46,326 bases of DNA from an uncultured Pseudomonadota bacterium (GTDB taxonomy: Bacteria > Pseudomonadota > Alphaproteobacteria > Rs-D84): positions 1-46,326 of the forward strand of contig OMPY01000005.1 of NCBI GenBank assembly GCA_900313105.1. The letters run 5' to 3'. Positions 7,058 through 15,223 of this stretch are shown piece by piece (position 1 is the stretch's first letter; the number at the start of each line of letters is the position of its first letter). The notes under the pieces were generated by a model. That model was given only the letters and a program-made list of their open reading frames with translations. It had not been told where the DNA came from and searched no databases. Both the position numbers and the translations under genes were made by a program.

Positions 7058-8542
7058 ATGAGAAAAAGAATTTTTATTTTACCATTACTGTTGTGTGCGG
7101 CCGCAATCGGCGGGGCGCGCGCATCTGAAAGCGAATATGAATGGGACGATGCAACAATAACATACGACCCGGCCGCCGATGCTGTCGCCACTGGTGGCAC
7201 CGCAATTTATAGTGATGAACAAACAACCGTCTATATCGACACACCCGATTCGGGCAACGCCGGCGCATCGGTTGTGGAACAAACGTCCGATACTGGGCGC
7301 GTTGAAATCAATCGCGGCAACGGATATTCAATTGTCGCAACCAACACCGATGGTCAACAAAGTGTTCAAATAAATCACGGCGACCTTACATTAAACACGC
7401 CACGCGGCAAAACGAATCGCACAATGGCAACGAATCGCGCCACGGGTTATTCTGCGGCAAACTTGACGCCGATGCGCAACGCAAAATTGCTTTCGATAAA
7501 GCCGGCACCGATTGACAATCGCCCACCGGTTTGGGACGGCACGAACGGAAACTATCAACCGACGGCGCATGTCAAAACCGTTGATTGGCGCAACGGCGTT
7601 CCGATTTGGGACGATTCGATTTCTGATTACCGGACCAAGGATTTTCGCGATTGGATGTTAAAGCGTTTGCCGGAACTTTATATCCGCGATTCAGACGACA
7701 CGGAATTGGTGACACTTTATAACGAAACGGTCGAAGATATCAACGCAACCAACGCGCGTATCGAAGAATTACTTGGTAATAAAGAAACCACATCGGTCAC
7801 CACAACCGATATTCAAACATGCGACCGTGATCCGGATATTGCAATGACAACGACATTCCGCACGCCTTGCAACGAACGCTATACGGCCCAGGATTTAACA
7901 ATTCCTGTTCAAAACGCGTTTGGCGCCGGCGTTATTGGCATTGATGACGGTTGCCCATTTGAAACGGAAACCGAATGCAACATTTGGCGGCGCAAACCCG
8001 TTATTCGTGAAACCGTTTCCCCGCGCAGTCCGCAAATCCGCGCCATAAATATGTCGGAAATTATTTTCACCGTGAACCAAACCGGCGATTTGGATGCAAA
8101 TTCTGTGGCGGCGGCGCCGTTATTGGAACGCTATAAAATGTTGATGCGTTCGGCGGCGGCGTGTTGCACCGAAGGTATGAAGTATTCGTTAAAACAGGCC
8201 GGCGCGTCGGACGGATTGATTTATAAATTTTTGGCGGACGATGCAAATTTCTATAACATCGGCGGTCGTTGTTTAATGATGTCGGACGCGGAAATCGATG
8301 AAAAGTATTCCGGCACCGCAACGGCGGCAACAATCGCGGACGTCCGCAACGGATGCCTGTGCCGCGGGCGGCAATGGTTTACCGCGATGCTGGCACCATT
8401 TGTAGATTTGTGGAATATGAGTCCAGAATTCGAAGCATCACCGTTTTATTGGACATACATTGACGGACTGCAACGCGAAGTGACGGTCGCAATCAATGAC
8501 GATGTTCAAAATGTTTTGGATCAAATCGCCACCTGTCCATAG
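7058..8542 (+). CDS. Cys-rich secreted protein of unknown function
   Basis: I recognise no family in this 494-residue protein. It has a signal peptide, MRKRIFILPLLLCAAAIGGARA, so the mature protein begins near residue 23. The first 150 residues are Ala/Thr/Asp/Asn-rich and low in hydrophobic residues, like an exported linker. The middle carries WRNGVPIWDDSISDYRTKDFRDWMLKRLPELY. The C-terminal 250 residues contain about ten Cys in pairs or clusters (TPCNERY, ECNIW, AACCTEGM, GCLCRG), suggesting disulfides in the periplasm or outside. The ATG at 7058 follows a TATAAT by seven bases, so I choose it over the upstream in-frame ATG at 7004. Downstream is a repeat array without a clear terminator. 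Confidence 0.7.
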   Translation: MRKRIFILPLLLCAAAIGGARASESEYEWDDATITYDPAADAVATGGTAIYSDEQTTVYIDTPDSGNAGASVVEQTSDTGRVEINRGNGYSIVATNTDGQQSVQINHGDLTLNTPRGKTNRTMATNRATGYSAANLTPMRNAKLLSIKPAPIDNRPPVWDGTNGNYQPTAHVKTVDWRNGVPIWDDSISDYRTKDFRDWMLKRLPELYIRDSDDTELVTLYNETVEDINATNARIEELLGNKETTSVTTTDIQTCDRDPDIAMTTTFRTPCNERYTAQDLTIPVQNAFGAGVIGIDDGCPFETETECNIWRRKPVIRETVSPRSPQIRAINMSEIIFTVNQTGDLDANSVAAAPLLERYKMLMRSAAACCTEGMKYSLKQAGASDGLIYKFLADDANFYNIGGRCLMMSDAEIDEKYSGTATAATIADVRNGCLCRGRQWFTAMLAPFVDLWNMSPEFEASPFYWTYIDGLQREVTVAINDDVQNVLDQIATCP

Positions 8543-8819
8543 ATAGTGGAAAGTGCAAGTCCCGCCTACGCCAAGGCTACGGCGAGGCAGGGGTTAGTGA
8601 GTAGTGGTTTTTAATATTTTTATAATTACAAAATTATTCCAGAGAGCAGAGTTCCCCTCCTGTGGAGGGGTGCCTAGTGGAACTGGGCGGGGTGGTTAGA
8701 AAATATGAAATAAATAACGAATACTCTAACCACCTCCCCCTTCGGGTACTCCTCCAATGGAGGAGAACTCGCCCCGCGCAGTTCGCGGTGCGAAATCCCC
8801 TTCGCCAGCGAAGGGGAAC
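8543..8819. repeat. mosaic of palindromic repeats
   Basis: This stretch before the next terminator holds no supported gene. It contains CCTACGCC...GGCTACGGCGAGGCAGG (8566-8590), TTAGTGAGTAGTGG words shared with 1880-2076, and CCCCTCCTGTGGAGGGG (8654-8670). It also has an inverted GTGGTTAG/CTAACCAC pair around an AT-rich core, CTCCTCCAATGGAGGAG, and CCCCTTCGCCAGCGAAGGGG (8798-8817). The last is related to the hairpin after rpsT at 27201-27221. Short frames across it are repeat sequence. Confidence 0.7.
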
Positions 8820-8850
8820 TAAAAAAACGGTTGCATTTCGCAACCGTTTT
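8820..8850 (-). terminator. terminator of the TVTSQKYV operon
   Basis: A 9-bp perfect stem, AACGGTTGC (8826-8834) with GCAACCGTT (8840-8848), is followed on the minus strand by a T run. It lies about 30 bases after the stop at 8879. Confidence 0.85.
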
Positions 8851-8878
8851 TAACAACCGTCCACGCCCCCCATTAACA

Positions 8879-9892
8879 TCATTGCGCGACCCCACCGAAC
8901 ACCGCACCCCGGAACCAAGCACGGGTCCGAACGAGGCCCGCGCAGTTGTGCGCGCAGTCGAGTGCACAGACAGACGCCGAGCTGCTCGTGTTGTAGATCA
9001 CCCAGGGCGAAGCCGCAGGCGATGTTAATTTACACCAACAACGATACTCATCCGATGCCAATGTTCCACCACCCGTTTGCGACGTCCATTGGCCATTCAA
9101 CGTGGATATATCATTCGAATCACTTGCAATATATCCAGCGTTATAATACGGATCACCTTCGGGCGATTGGTCATATTTCATTGAATCCGGTGGGGTTATA
9201 TTGCTGCAAACACTGGCACCACGAACATCAAAATCCGCAAATCGCGTTATCCATTCACCCCGCCCAAGGCCGTTTAATTGCGCCCTTGTGCATTGATTGG
9301 CCGTTCCACCACCATCATTACCCGTTTGCCCGTTATTTTGGCGTTTATAACAAGATCCAATACCATTATCCTTGGTTGGTAAATTTAGTGTCGTTTGTAA
9401 TGTCGCCATCGGCGCATCGTTTATCAAAAAACCCGCCGATACTTGCGTAAATTCATTATTTACCGCACTTATTATCGCCGCGTTTACCGTGCCCGCATCC
9501 ACCAATCCATCCACAAACTTATTCGTTTGTGTATCATATATATGTCGTGAACTAATATTACCATTATTGGCCGTCGCCGTAATAACATTTGTCGCCGGTA
9601 TGTTTAACACTACATTTTGTTTATCCCATGGTTCAAATGCGTCCACCGTCATAATACCCGTATTGCCCGTTGTCACATCCGCGGCATCCATAATTACATC
9701 ACGTTCGCCCGCGGCCCCCGCCGAACCGGTATATGTCACAACCTTGTCACCATCCTTGGCCACGAACACCGCCTGTTTATCCCCCAATGTATCTTCGACA
9801 TATTTTTGTGATGTCACCGTTTTTAACGGGTCCGCGTGTGACACACCAATTATCACAACACCACAAAATATCGAATATATTATCTTTCCCAT
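8879..9892 (-). CDS. secreted TVTSQKYV-family protein, second gene of operon
   Basis: The product has 337 residues. Its signal peptide is MGKIIYSIFCGVVIIGVSHA, followed at once by DPLKTVTSQKYVEDTLGDKQ, which nearly repeats the start of its upstream neighbour. The long middle part has VTYTGSAGAAGERDV, again paralleled in the neighbour (ITYTGTVGQTGTRDV). The C-terminal 150 residues are Cys/Trp-rich (SCYKRQ, EYRCWCKL, VCALDCAHNCAGLV) and look like a disulfide-bonded extracellular domain. GGGGGTG lies just before the ATG. It follows the upstream gene by 18 bases. The repeat-like, Gly/Asn/Thr-rich body suggests a surface fibre or adhesin. I know no defined family. Confidence 0.65.
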   Translation of the reverse strand: MGKIIYSIFCGVVIIGVSHADPLKTVTSQKYVEDTLGDKQAVFVAKDGDKVVTYTGSAGAAGERDVIMDAADVTTGNTGIMTVDAFEPWDKQNVVLNIPATNVITATANNGNISSRHIYDTQTNKFVDGLVDAGTVNAAIISAVNNEFTQVSAGFLINDAPMATLQTTLNLPTKDNGIGSCYKRQNNGQTGNDGGGTANQCTRAQLNGLGRGEWITRFADFDVRGASVCSNITPPDSMKYDQSPEGDPYYNAGYIASDSNDISTLNGQWTSQTGGGTLASDEYRCWCKLTSPAASPWVIYNTSSSASVCALDCAHNCAGLVRTRAWFRGAVFGGVAQ

Positions 9893-9910
9893 TTTCACCC
9901 CCAATTGTTA

Positions 9911-10522
9911 TTATTGGTTTTCCGGCATATATGTTCCACTTAATGTATTCACACTGTATGTCAAACAATGTTCACCCGTTGGGTCCGTTTGCGCGGTATA
10001 ATTACCTTCCCACGCGTTACATGTTAAATGCGCATTAAATCCGTTCGCAATACCCGCATTCACATGTTCCGCCGCAACCAATGCACCCGTTTGACCCGAA
10101 TAAGAATTCGAATCGTTATACACATCACGCGTTCCCGTTTGCCCAACCGTACCGGTGTATGTTATAACCTTGCCATTAAGGGTGGAATTACCATCAATGC
10201 GATCTTGTTTCGCATCCAATGCCGTCTTTACCGCACCCGCCGTTATCAATTCACCTTCGTAATCGGCATCTTCAATATAATTAATAATTGGACGCGCCGT
10301 CACCGCACCATCGGCCTCGTTATTTTCACTGTTCGGATATATTACCGCATAATCACCACCCTGGGCCGACAGTTTTGTTTGCTTGGTTGCCGCAATATCG
10401 TCAACATATTTTTGACTGGTCACCGTTTTTTTCTTTGTCGCATCGTCCGTCGCAAACGATGCACATGTCATAGTAACCAAAACCGCCAAACCAACACCCG
10501 CAGTCAATATTTTGTTTCGCAT
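9911..10522 (-). CDS. secreted TVTSQKYV-family protein, first gene of operon
   Basis: The start at 10522 is preceded by a perfect AAGGAGG and gives 203 residues. A signal peptide (MRNKILTAGVGLAVLVTMTCASFA) is followed by KKKTVTSQKYVDDIAATKQ, the block shared with the downstream paralogue. Further blocks ITYTGTVGQTGTRDVY and GALVAAEHVNAGIANGFN also have counterparts there. It ends after LTCNAWEG and EHCLTYSV without the large Cys-rich domain, so it is a short version of the same architecture. The leader upstream is long and structured. Function is unknown. It is likely exported and possibly a surface protein. Confidence 0.65.
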   Translation of the reverse strand: MRNKILTAGVGLAVLVTMTCASFATDDATKKKTVTSQKYVDDIAATKQTKLSAQGGDYAVIYPNSENNEADGAVTARPIINYIEDADYEGELITAGAVKTALDAKQDRIDGNSTLNGKVITYTGTVGQTGTRDVYNDSNSYSGQTGALVAAEHVNAGIANGFNAHLTCNAWEGNYTAQTDPTGEHCLTYSVNTLSGTYMPENQ

Positions 10523-10560
10523 TTGTGCCTCCTTTCCCATTTTTTCCATTTGTTAATGCA

Positions 10561-10741
10561 ACAAAAAACCACCGAAACGACTCAAGTGGTTGGAGGTTAA
10601 CGACTATAGTACTCGGAAAATAGTGGGCTTATTCGATATATTCACCGCCCTCCAACCCATCATGGTTGGAGGTGTTTTTTGTCCCCACGGACACCGAGTA
10701 CAAATGGGTCGTTACACCCCGTCGACAGAACACCCATCGAC
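10561..10741 (-). promoter_or_regulatory. structured leader RNA, attenuator or riboswitch candidate
   Basis: Read on the minus strand, a transcript from about 10741 would fold as follows. GTACTCGG (10701-10694) pairs perfectly with CCGAGTAC (10616-10609). Inside lie TGTCC/GGACA (10693-10680) and CCTCCAACC/GGTTGGAGG (10672-10649). After the closing helix a second CCTCCAACC (10596-10588) appears. Its AACCAC part (10591-10586) pairs with GTGGTT (10572-10567), followed by six T. The single GGTTGGAGG can therefore pair with either CCTCCAACC copy, which is the arrangement of an antiterminator switch. No known riboswitch class is recognised. Confidence 0.5.
10643..10680 (+). terminator. hairpin with T run on the plus strand
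   Basis: CCTCCAACC (10649-10657) and GGTTGGAGG (10664-10672) with loop CATCAT are followed on the plus strand by TGTTTTTT. As a plus-strand signal it would be a good terminator, but no plus-strand gene ends here. Either a small plus-strand RNA exists or the T run is incidental to the minus-strand leader. Confidence 0.45.
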
Positions 10742-10747
10742 AAAGTT

Positions 10748-10777
10748 ATTTTATCAAAAATCACCGAATCGGGTCAA
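10748..10777 (-). promoter_or_regulatory. promoter of the TVTSQKYV operon leader
   Basis: On the minus strand TTGACC (10777-10772) is followed after 18 bp by TAAAAT (10753-10748). Its sequence context, including CGATTCGG in the spacer, closely resembles the dnaN promoter region at 12175-12204. It would yield an untranslated leader of about 220 nt. Confidence 0.55.
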
Positions 10778-10842
10778 GGGTATTTTGATGATTGATGCAA
10801 ATTTATATTTCTTTGCAAAATTATTTTATAGTAAAATTCCCT

Positions 10843-10958
10843 GTCATACCGCGGTATCGGGCCCCACAAAAAATGTGCAACATTTTTTGTGGGTGATTTC
10901 ACGCGGTATCTTGTGGTTTCAACTGTGACGAGGAGATACCGCCTTTCGGCGGTATGAC
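10843..10958. repeat. MITE-like element with GTCATACCGC terminal inverted repeats
   Basis: GTCATACCGC at 10843-10852 is inverted exactly at 10949-10958. GCGGTATC occurs at 10851-10858 and 10913-10920, with its complement at 10935-10942. The core contains the hairpin repeat copy A (10855-10897), CCCACAAAAAATG/CATTTTTTGTGGG. There is no reading frame of note inside. The 116-bp size, inverted ends and nested hairpin fit a non-autonomous mobile palindromic element. Confidence 0.65.
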
Positions 10959-10961
10959 GAC

Positions 10962-10987
10962 AAAAAAACGGCGCGTCCGCGCCGTTT
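10962..10987 (-). terminator. dnaN terminator
   Basis: A stem of ACGGCGC with GCGCCGT (10968-10985) and a very short loop is followed on the minus strand by seven T. It lies about 25 bases after the dnaN stop. Confidence 0.85.
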
Positions 10988-11010
10988 TAACTAACACAGA
11001 CCACTATAAC

Positions 11011-12129
11011 CTACATCCGCATTGGCATAAGAATGAACAACGCGTCCGTGTCTTTGTTCGTGGACTTGATAATCGTTGGCGAAAGCGGGTCCTGCATTTC
11101 CATTTGGAATTTTTCACCTTCGACCTGGCCCGCAACATCCATAAGGAATTTCACATTAAACGTCACCGTGAACGATGCATCACCATTATATTCGACATCT
11201 AATTCCTGGGTCGCGGTTCCGGCATCCGGACTTGACGCATTGACAACCAATTTGTTCATTGAAAAAGTCAACTGCACCGATTTCGTCTTGTCAACACTGG
11301 CCACCGAAACCAAATCGACGGCGTTAAGGAATTGCTTGCGGTCCATAATCGCGATTTTATCGTTGCCCTTTGGAATAACAACGCGATAATTCGGATATTG
11401 CGCATCAACAAGTTTACTTGTCAAAATCGCCGCCCCGATTGTAAAGCGCGCCTTGGTATCCGAAAGTTCGACATTTACATCGTCAACTGTTGCGTCTTCT
11501 AATAACTTTGACAATTCACCAATCACGCGCCGCGGCAAAATCACAGACGGCATTTCCGCAGACCCCGCCGGCGCCGGCATCGCACACAAGGCCATACGCT
11601 GGGCATCTGTCGCAACCGCGGTCAATTTGTTCGAACCGTCGTCATTTGCAATATGAAAATAAATACCGCCCAAATGATAACGCACATCATCGGTCGGAAT
11701 CGCAAACTTTGTTTGGTTAATAAGGTGCGCCAAATCCCCCGTTGTCATTTGGAACTTGGTTGTTAAATTACTGCCCGCCATGGCCGGGAAATTTTCCGCC
11801 GGCAATGTCGGCAAATGGAACACGGCGCGACCACTGGACACCACCAATGAATCACCCGATTGCTTGAACGAAATTTCGGCATCGTCCGGCAATTTGCGCA
11901 CAATGTCATACAGCATCTGAACCGGCACGGTTATTTTACCGCCCAATGTCACATCCGCCGCAACATGTTCAATCAATTCCAAATCAACATTTGTCGCAGA
12001 CAACACCAAATCGTCCGAAACATCCAACTTTACATTCATCAAAATCGGCAAAGTCGCGCGCTTTTCCACAATCGATTGCATGTGCCCCAGTGCACGAATC
12101 AAAACCTGACGAAACACAGAAAATTCCAT
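11011..12129 (-). CDS. dnaN: DNA polymerase III beta subunit (sliding clamp)
   Basis: The beta clamp is a ring-shaped dimer that tethers the replicative polymerase and recruits other repair and replication enzymes. The 372-residue length is standard. Typical segments are VEKRATLPILMNVKL near the start, ATNVDLELIE, FHLPTLPAENFP and the C-terminus ILMPMRM, which matches the family's MPMR ending. Three similar clamp domains of about 120 residues each are expected. AGGAG lies upstream of the ATG. The gene stands alone with its own promoter and terminator rather than next to dnaA, which lies about 10 kb away in the same orientation. Confidence 0.97.
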   Translation of the reverse strand: MEFSVFRQVLIRALGHMQSIVEKRATLPILMNVKLDVSDDLVLSATNVDLELIEHVAADVTLGGKITVPVQMLYDIVRKLPDDAEISFKQSGDSLVVSSGRAVFHLPTLPAENFPAMAGSNLTTKFQMTTGDLAHLINQTKFAIPTDDVRYHLGGIYFHIANDDGSNKLTAVATDAQRMALCAMPAPAGSAEMPSVILPRRVIGELSKLLEDATVDDVNVELSDTKARFTIGAAILTSKLVDAQYPNYRVVIPKGNDKIAIMDRKQFLNAVDLVSVASVDKTKSVQLTFSMNKLVVNASSPDAGTATQELDVEYNGDASFTVTFNVKFLMDVAGQVEGEKFQMEMQDPLSPTIIKSTNKDTDALFILMPMRM

Positions 12130-12174
12130 TTCACACTCCTGTTTGTTATTCCTGTTTCTACATTCCTGGGGATT

Positions 12175-12204
12175 ATTGTATCAAAAAATGCCGATTCGGT
12201 GCAA
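12175..12204 (-). promoter_or_regulatory. dnaN promoter
   Basis: On the minus strand TTGCAC (12204-12199) is followed after 18 bp by TACAAT (12180-12175). It lies in the 112-bp gap after the AsmA gene and gives a leader of about 40 nt. Confidence 0.6.
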
Positions 12205-12241
12205 GGGTAAAAGACACGCCCGCACATATTGACAAAAATTA

Positions 12242-14239
12242 TTATTTTGCGGACTTATTCAAAACACTGTTCGCCAAATCTTCGGCCGTTTCCCGCATCC
12301 ATTCGGGGTCATGACGATGCACGGCCGCACCTTTTTCAAGGGCAGTTTCACATGGATGATTATCCGCCAACCAATTTTCCAACAAATCCCCGGCAAGTAA
12401 TCCAACACCTGCACCCGCAACAAGTCCTAATCCACCCGTAATCGGCGCAAGCAACAGCCCAAGCCCCGTTGCCGAAAGCGCCTTGCCCGCGACGGCGGCA
12501 CCACTTATTTGAATATCTGGTTCCGCCATATTTCCGGTTATGGTTATTGTGTTCACAACACTGCCGGTGATTGACAACTTTATCCCGCGCACCGGCACGG
12601 TCGTAAGTGAAAGATTCAATGTTTCATCACCTAAATTTATGTCGCCCCCAAGGCGGATATTTATCGCATTTGTTTCAATGGCAACACTGTTTTTCACATC
12701 CGCCACACCATCGCGCAACATCAGATTTGCCACCGCGCCGGTTATGGTCATTTGATTATATTTTTTATCGGACGTAAACATATCTTGGATACTGTGCCGC
12801 AATGTGGTAAGGAAATCTGCACCATACATATACGAAACCAATTCGGAATGCGCATAACCCTGCGCGGTTGAATACACACGAACCGGCCCCGTTATTGTAT
12901 GCATTATGCCCGACATATCAAAACCATCGGCACGCACATATGTTTCAAAACTAAGTGGTAAATCAGATATAAAATTATTTATATTTATTTGTTTTAATAT
13001 CTGACCAACGGTAATACCACTTCCAATTCCGCCCATTTCTAAATACAAATGCCCATCCGGTTCAACCGTCCCATCAATCGCGGCCTTGATATTTCCGGCG
13101 GCAAACACAGTATTCGCATCAACGCGAACACGTCCATCGCGTGCAGTAAATTTTACCTTGAATTTATCAAGCGACAAATTGCGATAGACAATAAATTTTC
13201 CCAAATCAACATTTATCGACAATTGATTATCATACATATATTTCCCAAACAGCGGCATGTCATGAAAGACATTTAATTCACGATTTTTTGGCCGCACACC
13301 ACCGTACAGTTCCGGGAACAATTCTTTCAAATTTATTTTCTTTGATGACAAATTCAAAGTTATATCATGTTTTTTCTTTGCCCAATTTATACTGCCTGAA
13401 AATTGTATATCACTGCCCCGCACAGAAATCGATGATTTCCGCAACGTGAATTTTTTTTCGTCCAACCCACCCGAAATATCAACATGCATATCCGGCATAT
13501 TTGGAAAATCAAGATTCAGCAATTTTCCAATCGGACGAATATCCGGGATATCACCTTTGATAACAAAATCTATTGGAATCTTACTTGTCCCCTCTAATGC
13601 GACATTCGCCGTCAACGCATCACCATCTGATGAAAACGCAAAATTCACAGGATAAACTTTCCGTTCCGCATTATATTTATCAAGCGAAATAATAAACGGT
13701 ATTAAGTTAGTTTCATCTAATTTTATCCACCCACGATATTCACGCGTATCCGACGCCGCAACATAACGTATATTTATACCCGGAACTTTCTCTACGGCGG
13801 AATCCGGCGTATAGGACGATTTATCATCCGGCCCAACTTTCGGCAAAATCAATTCACCTTTGGAATTTTTATCAATATAAACATGCGCATCATTTACACG
13901 AACGCGTTGAATTGTTGGACGATTTGAAAACAGCGAAATTAAATCAAGATTCACCTCTATGGTTTCGGCCTCTAATAAATTTTTATGCTTTGCACCGGCA
14001 ACATTTGGAACGGTGACATTCCGCATCGTCACACGCGGTCGCAAAGATAATTTCCACGAAACATCGCCCATAATTTCGATTTGCAATCCCGTCGACGTCC
14101 GCAACACTTCAAGTAAATTTTTCCGCAAAACATTCATATCCATTTTCGACAGCGCCGCAACAACCGCAACAATCAACACCGCAAAGAATAAAAATATCGC
14201 ACGTGCAAAAACAAAAAATTTTCTTTTTTTCTTTGTCAT
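12242..14239 (-). CDS. AsmA-family envelope protein
   Basis: AsmA-type proteins are inner-membrane-anchored, mostly periplasmic beta-groove proteins linked to outer-membrane lipid homeostasis. The 665-residue chain has one N-terminal membrane anchor (about 9-30, FVFARAIFLFFAVLIVAVVAA). It is followed by the AsmA N-terminal pattern GLQIEIMGDVSWKLSLRPRVTMRNVTVPN. Long stretches of alternating strands come next. Near the C-terminus is the AsmA-typical block (LNLSLTTVPVRGIKLSITGSV, TGNMAEPDIQISG). A Gly/Ala/Leu-rich segment (GLGLLLAPITGGLGLVAGAGVGLLAGDLL) lies close to the end. The start follows nine bases after the upstream pseudouridine synthase stop, so both belong to one transcript beginning at the pilin gene. 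Confidence 0.85.
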   Translation of the reverse strand: MTKKKRKFFVFARAIFLFFAVLIVAVVAALSKMDMNVLRKNLLEVLRTSTGLQIEIMGDVSWKLSLRPRVTMRNVTVPNVAGAKHKNLLEAETIEVNLDLISLFSNRPTIQRVRVNDAHVYIDKNSKGELILPKVGPDDKSSYTPDSAVEKVPGINIRYVAASDTREYRGWIKLDETNLIPFIISLDKYNAERKVYPVNFAFSSDGDALTANVALEGTSKIPIDFVIKGDIPDIRPIGKLLNLDFPNMPDMHVDISGGLDEKKFTLRKSSISVRGSDIQFSGSINWAKKKHDITLNLSSKKINLKELFPELYGGVRPKNRELNVFHDMPLFGKYMYDNQLSINVDLGKFIVYRNLSLDKFKVKFTARDGRVRVDANTVFAAGNIKAAIDGTVEPDGHLYLEMGGIGSGITVGQILKQININNFISDLPLSFETYVRADGFDMSGIMHTITGPVRVYSTAQGYAHSELVSYMYGADFLTTLRHSIQDMFTSDKKYNQMTITGAVANLMLRDGVADVKNSVAIETNAINIRLGGDINLGDETLNLSLTTVPVRGIKLSITGSVVNTITITGNMAEPDIQISGAAVAGKALSATGLGLLLAPITGGLGLVAGAGVGLLAGDLLENWLADNHPCETALEKGAAVHRHDPEWMRETAEDLANSVLNKSAK

Positions 14240-14248
14240 ATTTTTACC

Positions 14249-15223
14249 CTATGGTAATTCAAATTCCAACAACTTCATAACCGCCGTCATAAAATCAGGC
14301 ACCGGCGCGCGAAAGGTCACCATACGCCCCGTGGACGGATGTTGAAATGTAATTTTATACGCGAACAAAAATAAATTATTTGTTGCAAACATAGATTCCA
14401 AACCGTCCGGCATTTTTTTATTTCGCCCATAAAGGTCATCGCCAACAATTGGCGCATTCAACACAAACGCACTATGCAGCCGCAATTGATGTGTGCGCCC
14501 GGTCTTTGGCGAAAACGCGATCCAGGTCAACGCCCCACCGACACGCGACAACACACGATATTCCGTAATCGCATGAACGGGACGCGCGCCCGTTCCATTT
14601 TCACGTTCCGGGCCATCAAACACACGGCCCTTTAATAAATAATCATCAATAATACCATGTGAATTTTTCACATCACCATTTAGCAACGCGACATATTCCT
14701 TTTTCGCACTTTTACTCTGAAAGGCACGTGACAGCACCTGTGCCGCCTTTTGATTTTTTGCAACAACCAATAAACCACTGGTTTCCCTGTCCAACCGATG
14801 CACAAGTGAAATTTTATAATACGGAAAGAGCGCCGCCGCCATTTTATCGATTGATTTTCTAATACCACTGCCCCCTTGGACGGCAAGACCGGCGGGTTTA
14901 TTAAAAACAACAATATCATCATCGTTATAAATTATCGCATGCCGCAATTTTTCCAAATCTGACAAAGAAAACTGTTCCCCAGATTCGGTCTTTTTCGGCA
15001 CTTCGGCAAATCTACGAATTGTTGGCGGGATACGAATAACATCGCCAACATGCAAAATCTCTGTTCCCTTGCAACGCGCCGAATTTACGCGCAATTGCCC
15101 CCCACGACAAAGCCGATAAAATTCACGATGCGGCATTGATGGAAAATTTCGTCCGAACCACCGCAAAAGCCTTGTTCCATCTTCCACCGCCGAAACAGTC
15201 ACGGAATCCGCCATCAGAATCAT
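14249..15223 (-). CDS. rluC: RluC/RluD-family 23S rRNA pseudouridine synthase
   Basis: This enzyme converts specific uridines of large-subunit rRNA to pseudouridine. The 324-residue protein has an N-terminal S4-like RNA-binding region (about 17-66, REFYRLCRGGQLRVNSARCKGTEILHVGDVIRIP). The catalytic domain follows with the family signature HRLDRETSGLLV (catalytic Asp145). It also has PKTGRTHQLRLH and GDDLYG, as in RluC-type enzymes. Its ATG overlaps the stop of the pilin gene (ATGA at 15220-15223), so translation is coupled. A second ATG three codons on is also possible. RluC is preferred over RluD by the whole pattern, but the exact rRNA target cannot be read from the sequence. Confidence 0.88.
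   Translation of the reverse strand: MILMADSVTVSAVEDGTRLLRWFGRNFPSMPHREFYRLCRGGQLRVNSARCKGTEILHVGDVIRIPPTIRRFAEVPKKTESGEQFSLSDLEKLRHAIIYNDDDIVVFNKPAGLAVQGGSGIRKSIDKMAAALFPYYKISLVHRLDRETSGLLVVAKNQKAAQVLSRAFQSKSAKKEYVALLNGDVKNSHGIIDDYLLKGRVFDGPERENGTGARPVHAITEYRVLSRVGGALTWIAFSPKTGRTHQLRLHSAFVLNAPIVGDDLYGRNKKMPDGLESMFATNNLFLFAYKITFQHPSTGRMVTFRAPVPDFMTAVMKLLEFELP

Noticed and set aside
8634-8967. Overlapping frames on both strands in the repeat array after 8542
   Set aside because: They translate palindromic GC-rich repeats and cross the terminator at 8820-8850.
10028-10600. Plus-strand frame opposite the TVTSQKYV gene
   Set aside because: It overlaps a gene with a perfect AAGGAGG and signal peptide and extends into the structured leader. 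Its composition is antisense-like.
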